Source: Sporolactobacillus inulinus (GTDB lineage Bacteria; Bacillota; Bacilli; Bacillales; Sporolactobacillaceae). Taken from it: a stretch of 41,225 nucleotides of DNA. The notes below the pieces were generated by a model that was not told the DNA's origin, did no database searches, and saw only the letters and a program-made list of their open reading frames with translations. The stretch's first letter is position 1. Each line of letters opens with the position of its first letter. This document shows positions 26,263-35,246 of the stretch, piece after piece. A program made the position numbers and the translations under genes. Location of the stretch: NCBI RefSeq assembly GCF_006539285.1, contig NZ_BJMS01000033.1, positions 1 to 41,225 of the forward strand. Reading direction: 5' to 3'.

Positions 26263-27144
26263 ATGAACATACGTGATCTGCACTATTATAACCGGCTGTG
26301 TCAGGATAAAAATTTCACAAAAGTTGCTCGTTTTTTTAAGGTCAGTCAGCCGACGATCACGGCAGCGATTCAGCGGTTGGAAAAAGAGCTCGATGCACAG
26401 CTGATCATTCGCGACCAATCGCACAACGCGCTCACCTTCACGGATTGCGGCAAACAGTTTGCGCAGCATGCCACGCAAATGCTGCAGGAATTAAAGACAG
26501 CACAGTTAGAAATTTCAGCGATCAAACACGAACGCGTCCGGCTAGGCCTGCCGCCGATTATCGGCAGCGCGCTGTTCCCGGCCCTTTCAGCAAGACTTTC
26601 CCAGAATAATCTGCTTGGCCATCTGGACACGCATGAAGACGGCTCCAAGTCGCTCCTGAATCAGTTAAAAAACGGACAGCTCGATCTCGCCTTACTTGGC
26701 TCTACCACGCCTATTCAAGATGACCAGCTGTCCGCATGTTTGCTTGCGCGAAAACCGTTTAAAGTGATTACAAGCCCAGCACACCCTTTAGCCAAAAACG
26801 GTTCAATCCGATTTAACGCTCTTGTACAAGAGTCCTTCATTCAGTTAAACGAGCGTTTTGTGCATTCCATCGCCTTCAATCAACTCAGCCGACAGGCACA
26901 GATTAAACCGAAACTCATCTACCAAACCAATGATGTGCAGATTATCAAAGGCATGGTTGCAAAGGGTGTCGGCATCAGCCTGCTCAGCGCGGCCGCCCTG
27001 CTGCCGCAGGATCCGGTCGCCGTATTGACGCTCCGCGATCAGCCGCAGCCGGAATTCTTAATCCAGCTCGTCTATCGATCAAATCATCTTTTGACCAATC
27101 TGCAACAAGAAATGATTCAGCTGTTTATGCAAGAAAATTTTTAA
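26263..27144 (+). CDS. mleR: LysR-family regulator (MleR-like)
   Basis: A 293-residue LysR-type regulator. The winged helix-turn-helix covers residues 1-60 (MNIRDLHYYNRLCQDKNFTK, then VARFFKVSQPTITAAIQRLEKEL), followed by the LysR substrate-binding domain (LRLGLPPIIG-like start at about residue 90, and GVGISLLSAAAL). The N-terminal sequence resembles MleR, the activator of malolactic genes. Its position downstream of the enzyme and transporter genes, in the same orientation behind a terminator, supports control of that operon in response to malate (inference). GAGAGAGG precedes the ATG. Confidence 0.85.
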   Translation: MNIRDLHYYNRLCQDKNFTKVARFFKVSQPTITAAIQRLEKELDAQLIIRDQSHNALTFTDCGKQFAQHATQMLQELKTAQLEISAIKHERVRLGLPPIIGSALFPALSARLSQNNLLGHLDTHEDGSKSLLNQLKNGQLDLALLGSTTPIQDDQLSACLLARKPFKVITSPAHPLAKNGSIRFNALVQESFIQLNERFVHSIAFNQLSRQAQIKPKLIYQTNDVQIIKGMVAKGVGISLLSAAALLPQDPVAVLTLRDQPQPEFLIQLVYRSNHLLTNLQQEMIQLFMQENF

Positions 27145-27236
27145 ATGACCACATTCCCGCTCTTCAAAAAAACTTGAACCCGCCTAAGCATGAGAAAAAA
27201 GAGATGCGTCAAATAACTACCAAAAAATTTTGATGA

Positions 27237-27265
27237 TTGACGAAATTGTCGCATTTTGGTAACAT
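27237..27265 (+). promoter_or_regulatory. Promoter of the iron-siderophore uptake operon
   Basis: TTGACG (27237-27242) and TAACAT (27260-27265) are spaced 17 bases, just upstream of a Fur box. Confidence 0.55.
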
Positions 27266-27276
27266 TTTAGTGAAAT

Positions 27277-27291
27277 TGATAATCATTTTCA
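27277..27291. promoter_or_regulatory. Fur box of the siderophore uptake operon
   Basis: TGATAATCATTTTCA matches the 7-1-7 Fur consensus with one mismatch and lies just downstream of the -10 element, about 20 bases before the lipoprotein start codon. Confidence 0.8.
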
Positions 27292-27309
27292 ATTAAAGGA
27301 GCCAATTCC

Positions 27310-28275
27310 ATGCATTTTTTTTCATATAATCGAAAAGTACTTGTACGAATCGCCGTCTTGATCTTGACGTTAACTTTGCTGTCGGCCTGCACCGGACAAC
27401 AAGGTGACCAAAATACGGATCATACATCGACCAAGCAAAGAACAATTACCGATGCGATAGGTAAGAAAACCATTCCTGCACAGCCGAAAAAGGTCGCGGC
27501 CACAAGCCAGCAGCTCATGGAATACCTGATCCCACTCGGTATTCCCGTCAAAATTGCACCTAAAGCTACCATCAGCGATAACTTTTACAGCTATTTTCCG
27601 AAAGACAAACAAAAGGGCTTTCATCTTGTCGGCGAATCTTCCCCGCTTAACTTCGAAGGTTTTCTGGCTCAAAAACCGGACCTGATTTTTGTCAGGGAAA
27701 ACACGCAATCTTACGATAAAATGGCTCAAATCGCTCCGTCTATTATGATTAAGGAAACAGAGAATTGGCGTACTGACTTCAAGGCCTATGCACAGCTCAT
27801 GGGAAAACAGAAAGAGGCAAAAACTTATTTAGCCAACTATCAAAAGCAGGTTGATGCTTATAAAGCCAAACTGAAAAAAACGGTTGAAAATAAAAAAGTA
27901 GTGTTCATCAGACTGCTGGACAAGCAGGTACGTATCTATAATCATTTACCGTCAAGTGTCGGCGGTGTGCTCTATCACGATCTTGGACTGACACCGGTTG
28001 ACGGCATTGAATCAAAGGACCTTTTTTCTGCGATCTCACTAGAGAAGTTGCTTGAAATGAATCCTGACTACATCTTCGTACAAACCGGCAAGCAGGATGA
28101 GAAACCGGAAGTATCGGAGAAACGTCTGAAACAAATCACCAGCGGAGACATTTGGAAATCGCTTAATGCGTTTAAAAATCATCATGTTTACGTGGTCGAT
28201 TCCAGCTTTTTTAACAATACGCCAATGTCACAGCTGAATACAGCAAAAATTATCACGGAAAAATTAAGCAAATAA
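27310..28275 (+). CDS. Iron-siderophore ABC transporter substrate-binding lipoprotein
   Basis: A 321-residue FhuD/FecB-type receptor. The signal peptide ends in lipobox LSAC with lipidated Cys27. The mature part shows TITDAIGKKTIPAQPKKVAATSQQLMEYLIPLGIPV, the PLNFEGFLAQKPDLIFV segment that follows the first lobe, the long connecting helix around KEAKTYLANYQKQVDAYKAKLKK, and SLEKLLEMNPDYIFVQ in the second lobe, all typical of class III binding proteins. It resembles Bacillus YfiY/FeuA-like receptors for hydroxamate or catecholate siderophores. AAAGGAG precedes the ATG. A Fur box overlaps the leader. The two permease genes follow. Confidence 0.9.
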   Translation: MHFFSYNRKVLVRIAVLILTLTLLSACTGQQGDQNTDHTSTKQRTITDAIGKKTIPAQPKKVAATSQQLMEYLIPLGIPVKIAPKATISDNFYSYFPKDKQKGFHLVGESSPLNFEGFLAQKPDLIFVRENTQSYDKMAQIAPSIMIKETENWRTDFKAYAQLMGKQKEAKTYLANYQKQVDAYKAKLKKTVENKKVVFIRLLDKQVRIYNHLPSSVGGVLYHDLGLTPVDGIESKDLFSAISLEKLLEMNPDYIFVQTGKQDEKPEVSEKRLKQITSGDIWKSLNAFKNHHVYVVDSSFFNNTPMSQLNTAKIITEKLSK

Positions 28276-28313
28276 GCCAAAGAGACATAGAAAAGTAACT
28301 GAGAGAAAGAACG

Positions 28314-29369
28314 GTGGCAAAACTGGCAGCGCTAAAAGCCAAACACATCAATCAATCGATCAAGAATAGCCGAATGAAAAAGTGGTCCTTTCCGACCCTA
28401 TTAATCGTTGGACCGTTTTTGCTGCTGTTTGCTATCGGGGTTTCCATCTCCTATGGGGCGACAAACATCGACTTGAAAACCGTCTGGGATTCGGTCTTTC
28501 ACTATAATGCTCAGCTTGTGCCGCATAAAATCATTTGGGAACTGCGCATGCCGCGTGTACTCGGCAGCGTCATCATCGGTGCCTGCTTTTCCGTTTCCGG
28601 AGCATTGATGCAAGGCGTCACCCGAAATCCACTCGCCGATTCAGGAATCCTTGGCATTAACGCAGGGGCGGCTTTTGTACTTGCGCTTTGCTATGCTTTC
28701 TTTCCGGCGCTTCCCTTCTTCTATTTGATGATCTGCTCCTTTATCGGTGCAGGCGTGGGTGCCGGCATCGTCTATGGAATGAGTTCGCTGTCGCCAAATG
28801 GCATGTCACCGGTCCGCCTTGTTCTTGCGGGTGCCGCAGTCAGCGCCTTGCTCACTGCACTGAGTCAAGGCTTAGCGATTTATTTTCAGATCGGGCAAGA
28901 TCTTGCCTTTTGGTATGCAGGGGGAACGTCCGGCATTCACTGGTTTGAGCTTATGATGATCCTTCCTTGGGTGATTTGCGCGTTTCTCGCTGCTCTTTTT
29001 CTGTCACCATCCATCACCATTCTCAGCCTCGGTGACAACATAGCGTCCGGGCTTGGCATGCATACGGGCATCATTAAAACGGCAAGTATCGTCATCGTGC
29101 TTATTCTCGCCGGTGCCGCCGTGTCGGTCGTCGGTGCGATCGGGTTTGTCGGGTTAATTATCCCGCATCTGACTCGCTATCTTGTCGGTACGGATTACCG
29201 AAGAATCATTCCCTGCACAGCAATTCTCGGCAGCCTGCTGCTGGTTTTAGCCGACCTTGGCGCGCGCAGTATCAATCCGCCTTATGAGACGCCCATTGGT
29301 GTTTTAATCGCACTAATCGGTATTCCGTTCTTTCTCTATTTGGCCGGATCGGAAAGGAGCGACCATTAA
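28314..29369 (+). CDS. FecCD-family iron-siderophore permease (first)
   Basis: A 351-residue permease with about nine or ten transmembrane helices. It has the family motif RMPRVLGSVIIGACFSVSGALMQGVTRNPLADSGILGINAGAA (residues about 76-118) and the late VVGAIGFVGLIIPHLTRYLVG, the loop that couples to the ATPase. The start is GTG at 28314, preceded by GAGAGAAAG, 38 bases after the lipoprotein stop. It reads like the YfiZ/FeuB position of Bacillus siderophore systems. Confidence 0.9.
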   Translation: MAKLAALKAKHINQSIKNSRMKKWSFPTLLIVGPFLLLFAIGVSISYGATNIDLKTVWDSVFHYNAQLVPHKIIWELRMPRVLGSVIIGACFSVSGALMQGVTRNPLADSGILGINAGAAFVLALCYAFFPALPFFYLMICSFIGAGVGAGIVYGMSSLSPNGMSPVRLVLAGAAVSALLTALSQGLAIYFQIGQDLAFWYAGGTSGIHWFELMMILPWVICAFLAALFLSPSITILSLGDNIASGLGMHTGIIKTASIVIVLILAGAAVSVVGAIGFVGLIIPHLTRYLVGTDYRRIIPCTAILGSLLLVLADLGARSINPPYETPIGVLIALIGIPFFLYLAGSERSDH

Positions 29370-30395
29370 ATGAGCAGCCTCACTGCCGCGGAACGGCACA
29401 AAAGGAATCGAAGCATTCAAATAATGATCCTTCTGACCGCACTTATTGTTGTCCTCTTTGTCATCAGTATGAATACCGGATTTACAAGACTGGCTCCTCT
29501 TGAAGTGATTCAGACCCTATTCGGCGGCGGCACAAACGCTCAGTCGCTTATTCTTTTTGAATTCCGGATGCCGCGCATCATCATTTCGGTACTGGCCGGT
29601 GCGGGACTCGCCGTATCCGGATGCGTCATTCAAAGTGTCACGCGCAGCGCACTCGCCGATCCGGGCATTCTAGGCATTAATGCCGGTGCAGGGCTAGCGA
29701 TCGTACTGTTTCTCTCTTTTTTCCAAAGTCGGCAAGCGGTACCGGTTTATATGCTCCCAATGGCTGCGCTTATCGGCGCAGCCGCTGCAGCGATACTCAT
29801 CTATGCGCTTGCACTCAGGCAGCACCAAGGCTTTTCTTCCACCCGGCTCTTATTAACAGGTATCGCCGTCGCATCAGGCATCAGCGCGCTCATGGTTATC
29901 CTGACGCTTAAATTCGATCCGAATCAATATCAATTTGTGTCTACATGGCTTGCGGGAACGATCTGGGGCTCGAATTGGCACTTTGTCCTTGCACTTTTAC
30001 CCTGGGTTCTCGTGCTCTTTTCTTATGTCCTGTATCATGCACGGACGCTGGACCTTTTGCAACTTGATGAGCCAACCGTGATCGGCCTTGGCGTTGCGAT
30101 CGAAAAAAACAGACGGATGCTGCTTCTTGCCGCAGTCGCACTTGCCGCCGCCTGCGTTGCAGTCAGCGGTGGGATCGGTTTTATCGGACTAATTGCTCCC
30201 CATCTGGCCCGCCGCCTTGTGGGGGCGCAGCATCTGCGGCTGCTCCCCGTCTCCGCGCTTTCCGGCGCACTTCTGCTTCTGGCCGCCGATACCCTCGGCC
30301 GCTGGATGCTTCAGCCGGCGGAACTTCCAGCCGGGATCATTGTGTCCGTACTCGGTGCACCCTATTTTCTTTATTTACTGTCAAAAGCGAAATAA
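29370..30395 (+). CDS. FecCD-family iron-siderophore permease (second)
   Basis: A 341-residue partner permease whose ATG directly follows the upstream stop codon, so the two are coupled. The motif FRMPRIIISVLAGAGLAVSGCVIQSVTRSALADPGILGINAGAG and the ATPase-coupling loop VSGGIGFIGLIAPHLARRLVG are present. It corresponds to the YfhA/FeuC position. No ATP-binding protein gene follows; a hairpin ends the operon, so a shared ATPase such as the YusV/FpiA type must be supplied from elsewhere (knowledge of Bacillus systems; inference here). Confidence 0.9.
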   Translation: MSSLTAAERHKRNRSIQIMILLTALIVVLFVISMNTGFTRLAPLEVIQTLFGGGTNAQSLILFEFRMPRIIISVLAGAGLAVSGCVIQSVTRSALADPGILGINAGAGLAIVLFLSFFQSRQAVPVYMLPMAALIGAAAAAILIYALALRQHQGFSSTRLLLTGIAVASGISALMVILTLKFDPNQYQFVSTWLAGTIWGSNWHFVLALLPWVLVLFSYVLYHARTLDLLQLDEPTVIGLGVAIEKNRRMLLLAAVALAAACVAVSGGIGFIGLIAPHLARRLVGAQHLRLLPVSALSGALLLLAADTLGRWMLQPAELPAGIIVSVLGAPYFLYLLSKAK

Positions 30396-30454
30396 CGACA
30401 TGATTTCAACATATCTCGTGATGCATCATACCATAAACGGTGCACTGCCCTAGA

Positions 30455-30486
30455 GCTGAACGGCTAACGTTTAGCGTCTTTTCTCT
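30455..30486 (+). terminator. Terminator of the siderophore operon
   Basis: GCTGAAC (30455-30461) pairs with GTTTAGC (30469-30475) through one G-U pair, followed by a T-rich tail. Confidence 0.6.
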
Positions 30487-30603
30487 AACCAGATCATCAC
30501 TTGATCGATCCTCTCTTGAACCCTGTTCGAGCCGCACCCTCGTCAAACGCACAGTATTTCTATCTTTCACAAGCTTGTCACAAATCGTATTTCCCCTTCC
30601 CCA

Positions 30604-30660
30604 ATACCATATCTAGTACTTTTCACAATATTTCCCGAGTTTTACATCCCATATATAGAT
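30604..30660. promoter_or_regulatory. Candidate pair of NrdR boxes upstream of nrdDG
   Basis: ATACCATATCTAGTA (30604-30618) matches 12 of 15 positions of the NrdR box ACACWATATCTWGTG. A weaker second copy, ATCCCATATATAGAT, lies at 30646-30660. The boxes are 42 bases apart, four helical turns, and the second abuts the -35 element. NrdR usually binds two boxes spaced by whole helical turns. Confidence 0.5.
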
Positions 30661-30688
30661 TGAAACCGATGCGCCAATATCCTATGAT
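30660..30688 (+). promoter_or_regulatory. Promoter of nrdDG
   Basis: TTGAAA (30660-30665) and TATGAT (30683-30688) are spaced 17 bases, about 30 bases before the start codon. Confidence 0.7.
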
Positions 30689-30719
30689 AGTTTAGTAGTT
30701 TTTCAAGGGGGCGTTCACG

Positions 30720-32927
30720 ATGATCGATACAAAACAACCATTTGCAACCAACACACCAGCCATCAAAGTATTAAAACGCGACGGTCGTATTATAGATTTT
30801 AATGCTGAGAAAATCACAACAGCTCTATTAAAAGCCGCAAAGCATGTTTTTGGCGATTTGGATCCCATCACGTTTCAATTAATCAATGACATTACCGATG
30901 ATGTGCTCGCTGAAATCGGATCACGGTTCCATGAAGACATCAAGATTTATGAGATTCAAAATATTGTTGAGCAAACGCTTCTGACCCATCACCAGTATGA
31001 TATTGCTCAAGAGTACATCAACTACCGCACCGAGCGTGACTTTGCCCGTAATAAGGCAACCGACATCAATTTCACGATTCGAAAACTCTTACATAAAGAT
31101 CAATCCATCGTGAATGAAAATGCGAACAAGGACAGCCACGTCTTTAATACACAGCGCGATCTTACTGCTGGTACGGTCGCTAAGGCGATTGGATTGAAGA
31201 TGCTGCCGCCAAAGGTAGCCAATGCACAGCTTAAGGGAGAAATCCATTGGCATGACCTTGACTATCAGCCATACAGCCCAATGACCAATTGCTGCTTGAT
31301 CGACTTCAACGAAATGCTCAATCACGGCTTTAAAATCGGCAATGCAGAGGTCGAACCGCCACATTCGATTCAAACGGCAACCGCACAAATGGCTCAGATT
31401 ATTGCCAATGTTGCCTCCAGTCAATATGGCGGCTGTTCCGCCGACCGTGTAGATGAACTGCTTGCTCCTTTTGCCAAGAAGAATTATGACAAGCATTTAA
31501 CGGATGCGGAAGAATGGGTTGACGGAACGGAAAAACAGCAGGCCTTCGCACGTAAAAAAACGAAAAAAGATATTTATGATGCCATGCAGGCACTCGAATA
31601 CGAAATCAACACGCTCTATTCTTCTCAAGGGCAAACGCCTTTTACAACCTTAGGCTTTGGCCTGGGGACCAATTGGATTGAACGCGCGATTCAAAAAGCG
31701 ATTCTGCGTATACGTATTGCCGGATTAGGCAAAGAACACCGCACCGCAATTTTTCCAAAGCTGGTATTCAGTCTGAAACGCGGGCTCAACCTCAACCCGC
31801 AAGATCCGAATTACGACGTCAAACAGCTTGCCGTTGAATGCGCGACAAAACGGATGTACCCGGACGTGCTGATGTATGACAAACTGGTCGAACTGACAGG
31901 AAGTTTTAAAGCACCCATGGGCTGCCGCTCATTCCTGCAAGGCTGGCATGATGAGAATGGCAAAGAGGTCAATTCCGGACGAATGAATCTCGGCGTGGTC
32001 ACGGTTAATCTGCCGCGCATTGCTCTGGAATCAAAAGGGGACAAGGAAGCCTTTTGGAAGATTCTCCAAGAACGACTGCAGATCTGCAAGGAAGCACTCG
32101 TCTTTAAGGTGGAGCGCGCGAAGCAGGCAACGCCGGACAACGCGCCGATCCTTTATCAATACGGTGCTTTTGGCAAGCGACTAAAGCGTACGGACTCGGT
32201 TGATGAACTCTTCAAGAATCGCCGCGCCACCGTTTCGCTTGGCTACATCGGCCTTTATGAAGTGGGCACCGTTTTTTACGGCAGTACATGGGAAAGCAAT
32301 CCGGAAGCCAAAGACTTCGCCATCAGCGTCGTGAAGAAGCTCTGGGAACACTGCCAAGATTGGGAAGAAGAATACGGCTACCATTTCAGCGTATACAGCA
32401 CACCAAGTGAAAGCCTGACCGACAAATTCTGCCGCAAAGATACGGAAAAATTCGGCAAAGTGAGGGACATTACCGATAAGGAATACTACACAAACAGCTT
32501 CCACTATGATGTACGCAAAGCACCGACGCCATTTGAAAAATTAGACTTCGAGAAGGACTTCCCGCCTTATTGCGCCGGTGGGTTCATCCATTACTGCGAA
32601 TACCCGAATCTGAAGCAAAATCCGAAAGCACTGGAAGCAGTGTGGGATTACGCGTACGATCGCGTCGGCTATCTGGGTACCAATACACCGATTGATCAAT
32701 GCTTCAAATGCGGGTTCAAAGGCGAATTCAAACCAACCGAGCGCGGCTTTGAATGCCCGGAATGCGGCAATACCGATCCACAGTCCTGTGACGTTGTAAA
32801 AAGAACCTGCGGCTACTTGGGCAACCCGCAGCAGCGACCGATGATTCACGGACGGCATGTAGAAATCGCATCGCGCGTCAAGCATCTAAGCCTCGGTAAC
32901 GACAGCAACACGATTGCTCGGCAATAA
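30720..32927 (+). CDS. nrdD: Anaerobic ribonucleoside-triphosphate reductase (class III)
   Basis: A 735-residue glycyl-radical enzyme that makes deoxyribonucleotides without oxygen. An N-terminal ATP-cone (KVLKRDGRIIDFNAEKITTALLKAA, about residues 16-105) gives allosteric control. The body carries the NrdD motifs, including HDLDYQPYSPMTNCCLIDF and SQYGGCS. The C-terminal zinc site has Cys661, Cys664, Cys679 and Cys682, and the radical Gly698 lies in RTCGYLG. AGGGGGCG precedes the ATG. The activase gene follows after 14 bases. The upstream NrdR-like boxes predict control with other ribonucleotide reductases. Confidence 0.96.
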   Translation: MIDTKQPFATNTPAIKVLKRDGRIIDFNAEKITTALLKAAKHVFGDLDPITFQLINDITDDVLAEIGSRFHEDIKIYEIQNIVEQTLLTHHQYDIAQEYINYRTERDFARNKATDINFTIRKLLHKDQSIVNENANKDSHVFNTQRDLTAGTVAKAIGLKMLPPKVANAQLKGEIHWHDLDYQPYSPMTNCCLIDFNEMLNHGFKIGNAEVEPPHSIQTATAQMAQIIANVASSQYGGCSADRVDELLAPFAKKNYDKHLTDAEEWVDGTEKQQAFARKKTKKDIYDAMQALEYEINTLYSSQGQTPFTTLGFGLGTNWIERAIQKAILRIRIAGLGKEHRTAIFPKLVFSLKRGLNLNPQDPNYDVKQLAVECATKRMYPDVLMYDKLVELTGSFKAPMGCRSFLQGWHDENGKEVNSGRMNLGVVTVNLPRIALESKGDKEAFWKILQERLQICKEALVFKVERAKQATPDNAPILYQYGAFGKRLKRTDSVDELFKNRRATVSLGYIGLYEVGTVFYGSTWESNPEAKDFAISVVKKLWEHCQDWEEEYGYHFSVYSTPSESLTDKFCRKDTEKFGKVRDITDKEYYTNSFHYDVRKAPTPFEKLDFEKDFPPYCAGGFIHYCEYPNLKQNPKALEAVWDYAYDRVGYLGTNTPIDQCFKCGFKGEFKPTERGFECPECGNTDPQSCDVVKRTCGYLGNPQQRPMIHGRHVEIASRVKHLSLGNDSNTIARQ

Positions 32928-32941
32928 AGGGAGGCATTCCA

Positions 32942-33532
32942 TTGGTAAATGATGCGGCTCAGAGGAAACGTCCACGCGACCCGAACCCAAAAACATGGCT
33001 GGCCGATCGCTTGAGCCGGTGCTATATCGCCAGCTACAAACCATTCAATTTCGTAGACGGAGAAGGCGTGCGCTGCAGCCTCTATGTCAGCGGCTGTCCT
33101 TTCGACTGTCCCGGCTGCTACAATAAAGCGGCCCAGAACTTCCGTTACGGACAGCCCTATACTAAGGAGCTGGAGGAGCAAATCATTGCCGACATCGGAC
33201 AATCCTATGTACAAGGATTGACGCTGCTCGGCGGTGAGCCGTTCTTAAACACCGGCGTCTGCCTTTCACTCGTGAACCGAATCCGCAGCGAATACGGACA
33301 GGCTAAGGATATTTGGTCATGGAGCGGCTACACATGGGAAGAACTGCAGCGCGACTCTGAGGACAAGCGTGAACTCCTGTCAAAAATCGATATTCTCGTC
33401 GACGGCCGTTTTGAGCTGGCAAAGAAAGACCTGACCCTGCAATTCCGCGGCAGCTCAAATCAGCGGATCATTGATGTACAACGGTCTCTGAAAAACGGAC
33501 AAGCCGTCATTTGGGATCGGCTTGTTAAATAA
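32942..33532 (+). CDS. nrdG: Anaerobic ribonucleotide reductase-activating protein (radical SAM)
   Basis: A 196-residue radical SAM enzyme that installs the glycyl radical on NrdD. The [4Fe-4S] motif CxxxCxxC is at Cys52, Cys56 and Cys59 (SGCPFDCPGCYN), and the SAM-contacting TLLGGEPF follows at about residues 98-105. It is about 40 residues longer than the E. coli enzyme, partly through a basic N-terminal extension (AAQRKRPRDPNPKTW). The TTG start is preceded by GGGAGG. It forms an operon with nrdD. Confidence 0.93.
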   Translation: MVNDAAQRKRPRDPNPKTWLADRLSRCYIASYKPFNFVDGEGVRCSLYVSGCPFDCPGCYNKAAQNFRYGQPYTKELEEQIIADIGQSYVQGLTLLGGEPFLNTGVCLSLVNRIRSEYGQAKDIWSWSGYTWEELQRDSEDKRELLSKIDILVDGRFELAKKDLTLQFRGSSNQRIIDVQRSLKNGQAVIWDRLVK

Positions 33533-33543
33533 GATGATAAAGT

Positions 33544-33578
33544 AACCGCGTGTCCAATAGCGACACGCGGTTTGCTTA
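33544..33578. terminator. Terminator between nrdG and the hydrolase gene
   Basis: AACCGCGTGTC (33544-33554) pairs perfectly with GACACGCGGTT (33562-33572), then TGCTTATT. It terminates nrdG and may also serve the convergent hydrolase. Confidence 0.8.
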
Positions 33579-33622
33579 TTCTTATTTATTATACAGTCCG
33601 GCAACGGAGCAGACCGCCTCAT

Positions 33623-34642
33623 TCATTCGTTTACCGGCATATGCTTTTCAAGAAAGTGAAAGATCGTTGAAAAATACAATTCAGGATCGACAATTGACGA
33701 GGCCGCATGGGTCGCTTTCTTCACAAGTAGAAGCTCCTTCTCGCCTGCTGCCGCTTCATAGACTTTGTGCACCATAGGGGTTGGGACAAACGTGTCGTTG
33801 TCGCCATGAATGAACAAGATCGGTACGTTTGCCTTCTTCACTTGTTCGATTGCCGAGGCTTCATAAATGCCATACCCCGCACGTGAACGCGTCGCTCGAT
33901 CCGCCAATCGCAAAATGGGAAAGGCAGGAAGCCGAAACAGATTGCGCAGTTCATAGGCAAATTCATCCGCCACGGACGTATAGCCGCAGTCTTCAATCAC
34001 GCAGCAAACGTTTGGCGGAAGCTTCTCGCCGGCCGTCATCATCGCCGTTGCGCCGCCCATGGAAACGCCGAAAACGACAATCTTAGCCTTAGGGTCGTGC
34101 GCAACAAGCCGATTGATCCACCCCACGACATCGAGACGGTCATTCCAGCCCATGCCGATGTAGTCCCCTTCACTTCGTCCCGCTCCGCGCAAGTTGGGAA
34201 CAAGCGCATTATAGCCATGATCAGCAAAAACAGAAGCATAATAAAACATTTTCGAAGCCTCATCCATATAACCATGCAGCAGGATGATCCAGTGATGAGT
34301 GTTCGGATGCGGCTCAAATCGGAATGCGTGCAGGTTCAACCCATCCGATGATCGCATAAACAGGTCGGTCGGCGGGCAATCACGAAGGAACTGTTTCTTC
34401 GCTGCTTCCCGCTCATTTAAGCGGCTCTGTATCACTGGCGGAACGGCGACCTTCGCACCGCCCGGATCAAGATTTTCACGCCGCGGCGACTTCTCCCGAG
34501 CAATAGCCAGACGGTAAAAATAATTACCGACCATTGTTCCGGCCACTCTGCATGCAGCCGCTGCTGCAGTCAGAACCGCCGCCGCCAAAAAAATCTTAGC
34601 TTTCATTGATTGAAGTTGGTCTTTGCGCCCGTTTTTTTGCAT
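33623..34642 (-). CDS. Alpha/beta hydrolase with N-terminal membrane anchor (YqkD-like)
   Basis: A 339-residue serine hydrolase. A hydrophobic segment at residues 17-31 suggests a membrane anchor. The fold is shown by the oxyanion HGYMDEA, nucleophile Ser194 in FGVSMGG, Asp283 in FIHGDNDTFVP and His312 in ATHAAS, which complete the catalytic triad. It resembles Bacillus YqkD and related BAAT/dienelactone-type hydrolases. Substrate unknown; esters or acyl-amide bonds are typical. The ATG at 34642 is preceded by AGGGGG. Single gene. Confidence 0.88.
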   Translation of the reverse strand: MQKNGRKDQLQSMKAKIFLAAAVLTAAAAACRVAGTMVGNYFYRLAIAREKSPRRENLDPGGAKVAVPPVIQSRLNEREAAKKQFLRDCPPTDLFMRSSDGLNLHAFRFEPHPNTHHWIILLHGYMDEASKMFYYASVFADHGYNALVPNLRGAGRSEGDYIGMGWNDRLDVVGWINRLVAHDPKAKIVVFGVSMGGATAMMTAGEKLPPNVCCVIEDCGYTSVADEFAYELRNLFRLPAFPILRLADRATRSRAGYGIYEASAIEQVKKANVPILFIHGDNDTFVPTPMVHKVYEAAAGEKELLLVKKATHAASSIVDPELYFSTIFHFLEKHMPVNE

Positions 34643-34973
34643 GCGACCCCCTAATTCTCCAACATCTCGTCCCTAATTCGTTTAAAAGAAAAAAATCAAA
34701 AGGAAGGAAAGGAAAGCAATAAGCGCGCTCATCTTCCCTCGCATTAGTTGAATAACCAGGCAAACCGAGTCCCTCAGCACCACTCTGCTAACGGCTTGGG
34801 TTCATCACCCTTACACTTGAACAACATGTCACTGCTCGCATCAACACGACGCGACTACAGGCTCTCAAGTACTTACGCATTTGATTCACAACCCTTTGCT
34901 TTACTGAAAATCAGATGCTTTCTGATCGAATAAAAAACCTCTATATCGGTGGCTAAAGGATTTTTCATCGAAT
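34643..34973. other. Intergenic region, no gene identified
   Basis: About 330 bases between the hydrolase and DUF4190 genes. One 61-codon frame on the plus strand (34748-34933) has no ribosome site or recognisable sequence. A weak minus-strand hairpin ending in a T-run near 34930-34965 could terminate the DUF4190 gene. Confidence 0.3.
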
Positions 34974-35246
34974 TCACCCTAGATTGGCTGCAACGCCTGC
35001 AACAATCACGATAAAAAAGATAATCAGTGCATAGATCGCTACGGAAATGATGCTGGTGACTAAACCGGCAATGGCCATTCCTCGGCCTTGCTGGCCATAT
35101 TGAGCAATTTCATTCAGTGCTTTCTTTGAAAAAATGATGCCGAGAATACCCAAGATTAACCCCACATAAGGAATGATAATCGCGGTAATCCCTAAAACCA
35201 ACGCTGCAATCGATTTGCCGTTCACTTGATTTTGCTGTGCTTCCAC
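34974..35246 (-). CDS. DUF4190 domain small membrane protein
   Basis: A 90-residue protein with the DUF4190 pattern: a Gln/Asn-rich N-terminus, then a hydrophobic segment (SIAALVLGITAIIIPYVGLILGILGIIFSKKAL) with a GRGMAIAGLV turn and a second transmembrane helix. Function unknown; such proteins occur widely in Firmicutes membranes. The start is GTG with CAGGTGA 7 bases upstream. Confidence 0.8.
   Translation of the reverse strand: MEAQQNQVNGKSIAALVLGITAIIIPYVGLILGILGIIFSKKALNEIAQYGQQGRGMAIAGLVTSIISVAIYALIIFFIVIVAGVAANLG

Larger units (their letters stand above)
30396..30719. other. Intergenic region before nrdD
   Basis: This 324-base spacer holds the siderophore-operon terminator at 30455-30486, two NrdR-like boxes and the nrdD promoter. 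Nothing gene-like was found between 30490 and 30600. Confidence 0.5.
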
